NCBI GenBank assembly: GCA_038501625.1 | Contig: JAZAYU010000125.1 | Span: forward strand, 1,282,243-1,346,242 | Direction: 5' to 3' | Origin: Corbicula japonica | Lineage: Eukaryota > Mollusca > Bivalvia > Venerida > Cyrenidae | DNA length: 64,000 bases | In this document: piece by piece, positions 48,408 through 57,804 of the stretch | How positions within the stretch are numbered: the first letter of the stretch is position 1 | Layout: each line of letters starts with the position of its first letter | The notes under the pieces: model-generated | The model's input: only the letters and a program-made list of their open reading frames with translations | Told to the model about the DNA's origin: nothing | The model's database searches: none | Translations under genes and position numbers: made by a program

Positions 48408-48976
48408 ATGAAATGTTACTCGATCACTGTTTCATATTCTTTGTTGGTAAGGTTTACGACTTCCCAAATCTTAATTTCGGTATACCCGAATTTTATATTT
48501 AAATTATGGCCTGTATCATTGAAATCATAGGTTTCTGGTTGAATCTACTTGAATTAATCCAAGAAAGGTGCAACTTTCATCATATACGTATTTTGGTTCT
48601 TCACATTGCGAAGAATATATACATATAATACCTAATTTTTGACCAAACATAAGCTGCCAATGAACTTTGATGTATTTTCTTTCCAAGGGGAATCCCCTCA
48701 CCAACGACAAAAAGTTTATAAAATATGTCCCGACATATATCCTTCCCACCAACGTTATTACCTTTCTTGCTATAGTGCAATTTGGCATCAAAGTCTATCC
48801 AAACATCTCTTCCATATGTGAACTGAGAAACTCGAACAGAACAGCTCCTTTCAAATTCGCTGAACCAGCATCTGCTTGGGGGGATTACTTCTTAACTAGT
48901 GTACTTCTCAAACGCACGCATGTCAGACCAACGGCATTCCCCAAATCCACCAACTAACAAAATTGTATCTATATCC
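48408..48976 (-). pseudogene. HSPA12-like last-exon pseudogene, piece 1 (C-terminal part)
   Basis: Matches 54330-54917 of the intact minus-strand gene at DNA level and in short frame pieces: YSSQCEEPKYVYDESC here against YSSKCEDPKYVTDEGC in the intact protein, and the complement of CACCAACTAACAAAAT at the adenosine-motif region. Small insertions, deletions and stops break the frame many times. The piece ends abruptly at the position equal to 54917, where piece 2 resumes at 50423. Orientation is the same as the intact gene. Confidence 0.85.
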
Positions 48977-50422
48977 GTCGGCCATATATCGTTGGCATTA
49001 GTCTCAATTATTCAGACGCATTGATTTCGCAAAGGCGATCAGTACGTCTGAAAACATTGTTCGTTAAAAAACCAGACACTCCAAAACGAGGCTTGTAATT
49101 AGGACATAAGTATGGAACGCCCTTGTTGTCTTGTGAAAACTGTTTTTTTAGAATGTCGCCCTGCCAGCTGGAAATCAAAAAGACATATCCTACGGCGACA
49201 CGCATTTTTTAACTGTATTATTGCGCCCACAGGCGTGTTCAAGTATGCTGGGTTCCGCGGTGGACACGAGATCTGATGAAAAGTTTATACAGAAGTTGCA
49301 AGCACAATAGTTACCTTATTGCAACCTTAGAAATATTTTAAAATGAAATCATTTCAATAAGAAGATCATATTTTTTTTCTCCAATTTTGGATCTTTTTGG
49401 ATCAAAATTACTTTTGAAGTGAAAAAGCTTTGCCCTACAATCATATTTTTGAATTTCTGACGATAACTTTAAAATTCTTTGGCATACCCTAATGGCGACC
49501 TTAGAAACATTTTACAGTGAAATCACTTAGATTAATTTAAAAAAAGTCTATAACTTTCCCAATTACGAAAAGACAAAAGTGTTAAGACAATAAATAAAAA
49601 GTAAAGCTTGAAAATCCCTAAGATTCTATTTGCAATCAGACACAAAAACGAAGCATCGCAAAACAGAACAAGTTCAAATGCCCACATGATCAAAATGATA
49701 CTGACAATATCCAAGATTCTTTAACAGAACTTTTAATTAAAAAGAGAGAAATCAACAAGTTATGTGATCCATTTTTGCAACCATGAAATATAAGACCAAA
49801 ACACACTTTTACAAATATCTCTTACTGTATACATGTGTTAGACAAGATGATCTGAAATATTGTTGTTAGTAACTCATTACTCAGGAAGGCATTTAAATTG
49901 AAGTTTAGTGTTGCTTTGTTTTTGTGTTTGGCTGCAGAATTTAGGGATTGTTTTAGGTCTTTTTTTACTATTCTAACTTTTCTTAACCTAAAAATAATAA
50001 ACATACATAATAAGAGATATTCTTCCCTTTTTATCAATCACCGTACAATGACAACTGCCATACCATATAACGTGACAGTCTAAAACCATTATCACGAAGA
50101 GGCAGCAACGGCGTACCATATATTTGCATTCATTTATGTAAAATGAGGTAGGCAAGTACTTAAACGTCCTTTGTTTTATAAACCATATACTTGATTTTGT
50201 ATCTCGATGTCATATTACCTAAATTTCATTTTGCCCAATGTAGGAGAAATACAGTTAAAGCACTGTTAAAAAAATTCATTAGAAATCGCGATTGATTTTG
50301 GATTTGTTTACCATACAAAAGCGCCACCTGTCGGTCAGACTTTTTATATAGCGATGTCTCTAGACGTTCGTCAGAGCAGTGTGACACTGATCAATGATAG
50401 AACGTCGAGATGATCTAGTCTA
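48977..50422. other. ~1.45-kb insertion between pseudogene pieces 1 and 2
   Basis: No match to the HSPA12 exon. A 65-codon minus frame (49205-49008) is somewhat GC-richer and contains CPNYKPRFGVSGFLTNNVF; I do not recognise it. A ~50-bp phrase (CCTTAGAAATATTTTAAAAT) recurs diverged 175 bp later (49324, 49499). Clear terminal inverted repeats were not found. Confidence 0.5.
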
Positions 50423-50628
50423 CGTTAACATGCGGTTTCGATAAAAGCTCTTTAACATGCCTGGTTATCTCACCGATTGTTTCGTCAAATAATTGCTTTG
50501 CAACAGATTTTTTTACACGTATCTATCACCAGACCATGTCATTTTCCCACGAAATGGTGACACACCAACAATGCCTTCCATGCTCTTTTTTGTTTCGACG
50601 CAGTTCTTCAGTGCATCAGGAACTTTAA
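50423..50628 (-). pseudogene. HSPA12-like last-exon pseudogene, piece 2 (middle part)
   Basis: Matches 54915-55120 of the intact gene closely (ATGCGGTTTCGATAAAAGCT is identical in both). It includes the complement of codons for the stretch EISEIARHVKELLSK-type helix and the GKMTW region. Frame is lost by small indels and substitutions. It ends where the A-rich end of the next insertion begins. Confidence 0.85.
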
Positions 50629-51655
50629 AAAAAAAGATGAAAAAGCATATCAGGAATGGCGAAACCCAGAAAACATAGCCTACCCACACAGCGAAAAAGA
50701 AAAGAAAGAAAGAACCCTTGGGATTACCACCTCGGGACGGTCAGTGGCAAAACATTTTGCCACTGGGGAGTTTAAACCAGGTTCTAAGGTGCACAAACCT
50801 CACACTTGCCCCAACAGGTTCTCGTATGAACAAACAAGCACAAGTTGTCTTGGGGAAATAACTCCAACCCACACTTCAGCTCGACAATGTTGCATGCAAA
50901 AGCATACAAACATATAGAGTATAAGAAGCTAATGAATAAGATGAATAAGAAGCAAAGAATATAATAGCATTGCAAAGGAAAAAGGCGAGTACTCAATGAC
51001 CTTATCGAGACCGGAGCCCCTGGAGTCAAATCAGCAAGAGCACGATGACGGGGAGAAAAGAAACAAATTGACCTTCTAGGTTCTTTTACTATTTCCCCAA
51101 AAACTTTCATACACTCTAAAACCTTGCCACCGTCATGCAACCAAAGAGATAAGCATAACAATCAACTATAGATTGAGTAATCAACAGTCATGCAGATCGC
51201 TGCAGAATATCATGTTGGTAACTTTTTTTTGAGTTTACAGATGGTTTTTACGGATAACGTGGATAAATTAACACTACCTTTTATTTTCTTTAGTTTAAAG
51301 TTTAAATCTTCATAAAAATTGGGGGTGAATTATCTTTTTGCAATAGTGATTTAAAACTGCACCTGTATTTGTGAATTAAATCTGGCTATCGGCGATACAA
51401 TTTGCAAAAGGTTTTCCTTAATTTGTAATACCGATTACGTTGATTACGTTCATTAAAATCATTAACATCATTGCAAGCTCTTGCAAGGCGAACAAGCTGT
51501 GAGATACAAACCCGGTTAGATGTTGCACGAGGAACATCGCCATCTAACAACGGAAAATTTACAATATTAAAATTAAAATCATCTCTCTTATCATATATTT
51601 AAGCAGTGACCTATCCATTTTCAATAGAAAGATTAATTTTAATTAAGATCAGGAC
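50629..51655 (-). mobile_element. ~1.03-kb insertion between pieces 2 and 3, containing a SINE copy
   Basis: It starts with an A-run at 50626, then SINE tail and body words in minus orientation: CATATCAGGAATGGCG, CACCTCGGGACGGTCAGTGG, CAAAACATTTTGCCACTG, AACAGGTTCTCGTATGAAC, TTGCATGCAAAAGCATAC. A further phrase shared with other SINE loci (CAATGACCTTATCGAGAC) lies at 50995. The remaining part to 51655 is unassigned. The 125-codon minus frame at 50784-51161 is a reading of the SINE. Confidence 0.7.
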
Positions 51656-51834
51656 AGTTAAAATTCATTTTTTTTCGTCCGTATCTGTGCTTATTGTCCT
51701 CTTTTTTTGTTTCAAAATCTCTTAGAAGATCAAAATAGTCGCAAATGCGTTTTGCCTTGAACTTTTGCATTTCGACCCCTCCAAAAACTCGTTCTAACAT
51801 TTCTTAATATACCTTGTCGACTTGGACCCCCACC
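51656..51834 (-). pseudogene. HSPA12-like last-exon pseudogene, piece 3 (N-terminal part of the exon)
   Basis: Matches 55121-55300 of the intact gene (TCAAAATCTCTTAGAAG, CTTGTCGACTTGGAC). It stops near 51834, before the splice acceptor equivalent, so about 75 bp of the exon is missing. No trace of exons 1-3 was found between here and 54.3 kb. Confidence 0.85.
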
Positions 51835-52160
51835 TAGACTCAAGTAATATTTACACCTTTAACATTGTCAATATTTAAAAATAATTAAATAGCGCGATCG
51901 GTTTCAACATTCAATAAAATTATTTTCAGTTTTAAAGTAATATTGTTTTAACCTTAAATATGTATTTATTCGAAAAAAAGAAATAGTACTTGCTTTTAAC
52001 GGCGAATGTTATGGAATGCCAGCAAATGTTGAACTTGTACTTAATTTTCGAAAATTCAAGTGAAGATGTCAACTTGATAGCACGTAGACTTTAATTTGAG
52101 TCATTAAAATAAAAGATGAACATGACAAAAAATGGACAAGTGCTAAGTTTTAGTGGTATT
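51835..52160. other. No gene recognised
   Basis: AT-rich spacer after the pseudogene. Confidence 0.5.
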
Positions 52161-52690
52161 AAGAAATAACTGTCGGTCTGTTTGTCGGTCTGTCGGTTTT
52201 TTTGGTTTCCGGACCATAACAATTGACAAATGCTTGACAAATTTAAACAATTTTTGGATATAAGATCACTAAATACATGTACATGTAACGTTTAACTTTG
52301 AGGTGGTAAGGTCAATGACGCTTTCCGGAGAATAACTTATGAATGGCTTCACAGATTTAAACAATTTTGGTGCACATGTGTAACATCCCAATATACAGTA
52401 AAAGTTCGACTTTAGGGGTGCTGGGTTAGAAAAACTGTTTCTGGATGATAACTCATGGCAGATTTCAATTATTGGTTGGTGCACAGGGGTTACATAACAA
52501 AAATCAGTTCAAATTCGACTTTTGGCTAAAATCAAGGTCACTGTTACTCAAAATAAAAAAAGTTTCCGCTCAATAACTTTAGTAAGGAATGCGACATTTT
52601 TATCAGTATCTTCTGTGAAGACAACGCTAGGGAATAAAAGTAGGACCAGTGGAATCTAGGTCAAGGTCAGTTCTATTAAAATATGATATG
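52160..52690. repeat. Degenerate minisatellite element, ~115-130-bp units
   Basis: It opens with CTGTCGGTCTGTTTGTCGGT, then diverged units with 'ataactt/atttaaacaattttgg' words near 52210, 52325 and 52440. Its last unit contains GTTTCCGCTCAATAACTTTAG, shared with the 8881-10306 element, and AGGTCAAGGTCA at 52658-52669. Confidence 0.6.
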
Positions 52691-52800
52691 AACAAAGGCA
52701 CTACCTCAATGCGAGCTCTAGTATTTAACTCTTTTATTAAATTGGTGTTAAACTTGATGCTTCTGAATGAATTGAACTATCTTGAACCACGTTGCTTGTC

Positions 52801-52846
52801 GGTAGTATTTTCCTCTATACTTATATTGACAGAGGAAAATACTACC
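52801..52846. repeat. Short hairpin, 17-bp arms
   Basis: GGTAGTATTTTCCTCTA at 52801 pairs with AGAGGAAAATACTACC ending at 52846, with a 12-14-base loop. The two short open frames crossing it mirror one another. Confidence 0.8.
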
Positions 52847-52984
52847 TTCAAGTGAAAGAAATAAAATGGATAAGACCATTTAAGATAGCAGCTCCGAATG
52901 GAATAATCAAACACGCAAGCATCGATGAATTGTGGAGGAAATTTTAAAGTTTGAATACAATTATACTCCTGTAAGCATATATGT

Positions 52985-53455
52985 ATGCATGACACGCACA
53001 TGCAGACACAGACAAATATCCACTAACATACGCACACACACACATCAACGCATGAATGTACAAATAAACACACACACGTACTTCACTCGTATATGAAATT
53101 AGCGCAACTATGCATACATACACATGGACACGCATGCTTATTCCCTGAAACATTTACAGAAATATAGACTCTTATAGCACTCATTGTACGCACGCATACA
53201 CGTGCGCACACAGCAACATGACCACATATACTCGTCATTACGCACACAAATCAAAATATGTGATGCACAAATATAGGAGAATACTTATGCACACCTACAC
53301 GCATATGCCCACACACACGCACACATGCACATACGCTTGCACACACACACACACACACGCACGCACACACACGCACGCACGCACGCACGCACGCACATAT
53401 GCACACATACGTACGCGCATATACTTACGCACGCACCCGCACACACACATACATT
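52985..53455. repeat. CA/CG-rich alternating purine-pyrimidine tract
   Basis: About 470 bp of CACA, CGCA and ACGC words, densest at 53340-53400 where GCAC is repeated. The His/Thr-rich plus frame is a reading of it. Confidence 0.85.
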
Positions 53456-53509
53456 TAATAGACAAAAAGTGTATTGTTAAAATTAGGTTAAAGATGTTTA
53501 ATAATTTTA

Positions 53510-53720
53510 TGTGAATTGAACTGATAAATGCACGTCAATTTTAGCGGGAAAAGTATAAAGACGTTGACGTCGCCGACGTCACTTCCTCATTATGTGTCCG
53601 TAAAGTAAATAGAAAAAATGTAAGAAGTTTTCTGACATAAATATGTTGATAAATGCCATTAGCCAGAACGTCAATATTAATAAAATGAGTGAAATTACTT
53701 AATGTTGTGTTTGCGTATTA
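53510..53720. repeat. Module shared with 29320-29505, downstream of CA tract
   Basis: GACGTTGACGTCGCCGACGT at about 53561, and GTTGATAAATGCCATTAGCC then GAACGTCA at about 53646-53673, in the same order as at 29.3 kb. The remaining spacer to 54324 holds no gene I can support. An ATTAAA-type poly(A) signal for the minus-strand gene may lie at 54181-54176. Confidence 0.5.
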
Positions 53721-54324
53721 ATAAAAATAAAAGTAAATTAATGAATAAATATTTGGTACTCTTAAGCCTTAAGCAGACGGTGAAGGATGTCTCCGTGCGA
53801 TTTGGAAGCGACATACGAGCGGACCGCTTGGGATCACATTTTTTTAAAGTCAGGGTAGTTGGACATAACACATACGTACATTACCGTGACAGCTCGCTCG
53901 CTAGAGCTCGCATGTTAAACGGTTTCGGCACAAAAACAATTAGCTAGGTATGAGACATTGTGGTGGAACTAGCTGTATATATAGCTTCGTTGAAGACGTC
54001 GCTAAAAATTGAATTTTGAATAAGCATTTCGGCATCTTCTTGTTAACATCTCAGTCACTTCGGAAAACACCCAAAGTAAAAATTATTATAAAGAAGTTTA
54101 AAGTTTATAATTTTCTGACTCATAAGTATGTTATAAATACGTCAGTTTTTTGCTAAATTCCAATAACATCAGTCTTTTAATACAATATTAACTTCATAAA
54201 ATAATCAGTATATAAACTCATTACCATATGCTCCGTTTGTCAGTAAAATTTCGGTGTATAAACGTTCCTTTGTTTTAGTACCGAATTATATAATTTAAGT
54301 TTTCCGACATTTGCTTTTAAAATG

Positions 54325-57300
54325 TTACTCAAAACAGTCGATTACTGTTTCATATTCTTTGTTGGTAGTTTTGAAGACAAGCCTAACCTTAATTTCGGTA
54401 TCTCCAAAGGTAAAAAATACATCGTGTGCTGTGTTGTTGATATCATCGGTTTCCGGCAAATCTACTTGAAGTTTTCCAAGTAGGTTGCAGCCTTCATCAG
54501 TAACGTATTTCGGGTCTTCACATTTTGAAGAATATATGCCTAATATACCTGTTTTTTGGCCGACATAAGCCGCCACTGAACTTTGATGTATTTCCTTACC
54601 AAGGGGAATCTCCTCACCAACGGCAACAAGTTTACAAAATATGTCCCGACATAAATCCTTCCCACCTGCGTTAGTTCTTTTCTTGCAGTCGTGCAATTTG
54701 GCATCAAATACAGAACAAACATCTCTGCCGTATGTAAACTGAGAAACTCGAACAGAAACAATTTCTGGCAAGTGACCAAACCGAACAGCTCCTTTCAAAA
54801 CAGCCAGACCAGCATCTGCTGGGGTGATAAGTTTGCAACTGACGGACTTCTCAAACGCATCTCTGACCAACTGGCATTCTCCAAATCCACCAACTAACAA
54901 AATTGCATCTATATCGTTCACATGCGGTTTCGATAAAAGCTCTTTAACATGTCGGGCTATCTCACTGATTGTTTCGTCAAATAATTGTTTTGCAACGGTT
55001 TTTTCAACACGTATCTTATCACCAGACCAGGTCATTTTCCCACGAAATGGCGACACATCGATTATGTCTTCCATGCTCTTTTGCTTTGTTTCTGCGTATT
55101 TCTTCAGTGCAGCAGGAATTTTAAAATTCATTTTTCCTTCTGTATCTGAGGTTATTGTCCTTTTCTTTGCCTCAAAATCTCTCAGAAGGTCAAAATAGTC
55201 GCCTACATGTTCTGCTTTGAACTTTGTCAGGGCAACTTCTCCAAATATTTGTTGTATCATTTGTAAATATGCCTTGTCGACTTGGACTCCACCCCACGAG
55301 CCTCCAGAAGCTTTGTGAATTTCTTTTAATGTGCCGTTCTGTAACTTCTGGTGGACTGTTACATCTGCAGTGCCACCTAGTAAAAATATATAAAAATATA
55401 TGAGCTTTCGTTCACTAAAATAGTTAGGAAAACCATTTTATTTATACAGTTTTAGAAGTAATACACTGAATTAATAGCTTCACCTATCACATTGTTTTAA
55501 TATCTCACCGTATTATTAGTCAAGACTTTAAACTTATTTAATTTCACCAGTTTAACTTTTTTAAAGAATTAATCATTCAAATTCCTACATGCTTTTGAAA
55601 ACCACAGTCATTTTATCAAGGAAGGGGTAAAAACAGAAGTCACAAAGCGAAAATATATTCTACGTTTAAGAAGAGTAATATCTATTTGAATATGGATTCT
55701 AAGTAATTTTAAACAATTCTATGCGTTTTTGCATTGATGCGATTGCTTAGCTGTTAGACGGAAGATGTTTCAGCAGTTTTAGCCCATTTCGAATCATCAT
55801 CTGTAGAAAGTCTATGGAAGATTTTGTGAGTTTTGGTCAAAATGCAAACTATACTCAGTCTGAACAAAAATAAAAAGGATCCACTTTTTATGCTTATATT
55901 CTCATTAACATATTTTCATTTAATCAGGAACGCTTTGAATGATGTTTTGTTAGTTAACCTCAGTTGTTTTTAAGTTAAATTGCTCAGGAATAAAAACTTT
56001 CATACCAAGACCTGAGGAACTGACAATCGAATAACAATTAATCATGGATTACAAAACACTACATATTCAATTTAAAGTGAGGTAATTGGAAATTGTTGGA
56101 ATTTCTTGCGTTGTTCATCGATTTATCGAGGACCAGTGGTGTTATTGATGAATATTTTGTGATTTTATATATCCACAAAAGGTAGAAAATGTAATTTAAT
56201 TAAAATAATTGTGAATATTTTAAAGAATTGCTGACATTTTACCGAAACCCTTATTATATCAAAGGGAAAGATAACTAAGTTGTGGCTGCAGATTTTCAAG
56301 AATACTTTATCCCTTTGCAATGATAACAGAAAAATAAATTTGTACACATATAGAATTTTGAGTTTTCGTTTTCAAATTTTACAAAATTTAAAATAGGAAA
56401 GTGGACACTTATATTTTTGTTGAGTATATTTAATTTAGCCTATATCGTAATATTACAAAACAGAATGAAAAACAAATCATAGCCATTCAATATGAATCAA
56501 AAGCACACAACAAATCACAGCCATTCAATATGAAACACGTAAATGCCAAAAATAAAAAAATCTTAAAATCACTTAATTAACTGTGTGATGCAGTGTGCAT
56601 TATCAATATAAAAACATCTATTAAAATTTTATTTCGATATTCTCTTATTTTCAGAGGCAATGTAATACATGTGTATTTACAGTATTTAAGTTCGCATGAA
56701 CCCCAATGCATTCGTTTTAATTTTGTACCGCACAATGTAATTAAAACACTTCTGAACTTTGTTTATTAACAACTGTTTATTTAATAATATGTTTTCCTAC
56801 CTCCAAGATCTACAACCATGTACTTTGTTCCTGCTTTGTCCAAACCACTAAGTGTTTTGTCTGTGGCCACCTGACACCATATGGAAGCTGCTTCTGGCTC
56901 TAGAGCTAGTCTAAGCTGCTCACCTGGGATTCCTCCCTTATTAAAGCAAAACATACAATTCAATTTACATGCCTTTAAAGACTGCAATGAAGATGAAATG
57001 CATACCGGCATTAATAATTTACCAACGTATCCAGTTTATCCAATCAAAAGCGGAGTTTGGTGACTCAAATGTGAACTTAAAAAGTTAATAACAAAAAGGT
57101 ACACGTTTAAAGGTATATATTGATACCTGAATTGCAGCCTTCCGCATGAACTGCTTGGCCTTTTGATCCCATATTGCCGGAACTGTGATAACATACTGAA
57201 TGTCTTTCGTTGTTATCCCAATAGTCTGATTATTAAGTGTCTTCAGCAAGTGCTCGTTCAGATATCGAATAGAAAGGCTGAAAATGGTGAGAGCTGGCAT

Positions 57301-57799
57301 CTTTTTACCAGATAGGTCCTCAATTTGTGTATCCATTTGAAGATCCTAATAAGAAGATAGACGACTGTATTTATAATAAAAACCAAATTAATATAAACAA
57401 TCTGAAAATTAGCCTCCTTAGCAAACAGATTTGGGAAATATTGATGTGGCATAAAACTTATATCCAATAAGCTTTAATTTAAACATGTACCTTGGTTTCG
57501 TACAATGTCATTTTGAACCGTCTGAATAGATACCATCCATGATGCTCATCATCTTCAGCCAAGTCGCTGTACTTGTTTTCTGCTTCAAACCCGAACGAAT
57601 GAAACTCTTTGTTAGGCTTTAGAAGTACAGAAGTTGGTGTTTTTAGAGTTATGAGCTGGTGAGACCCCGAACCCCAACTCTGGTTAGTTATAATTTCCAA
57701 CGGCTTGTCTCGAAATGAGAAGGCATATCCGCTAAAAGTTGTTCCAAAGTCGATAGCTGCCACTAGCAGTCGGTTACAGTGCGATGTTGAAGCATCCAT
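54325..57799 (-). CDS. HSPA12A/B-like atypical HSP70, complete, four coding exons
   Basis: Coding exons: 57799-57491, 57345-57127, 56936-56801 and 55376-54325. They join in frame to 571 codons; all introns are GT-AG (145, 190 and 1424 bp). Visible HSP70-fold motifs in order: N-terminal phosphate loop LLVAAIDFGTTFSGYAF (about residues 11-27), LTVPAIWDQKAKQFM-like region in exon 2, LEPEAASIWCQ in exon 3, phosphate-2 loop VVDLGGGTADVTV across the exon 3/4 junction, and the adenosine motif ILLVGGFGECQLVRDAF in exon 4. The EPEAAS form is typical of HSPA12 rather than classical HSP70, and there is no C-terminal EEVD. The family binds ATP; its clients are poorly defined, and a cytosolic location is inferred from the absence of a signal peptide. 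The chosen ATG lies just after a splice acceptor (57806-57805), so a non-coding first exon is expected upstream. The paralogue at 62504 starts at the same residue. Confidence 0.93.
55377..56800 (-). other. Intron 3 of the HSPA12-like gene
   Basis: GT donor at 56800-56799, AG acceptor at 55378-55377. AT-rich. The 60-codon frame at 56165-56347 has no domain. AACAAATCACAGCCATTCAA or a near copy occurs twice at 56474-56531, a small tandem duplication. Confidence 0.8.
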
Positions 57800-57804
57800 T
57801 GTTG

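Noticed and set aside
50784..51161. 125-codon minus frame inside the pseudogene insertion
   Set aside because: It reads SINE body sequence; similar words appear in the frames at 24397 and 25381.
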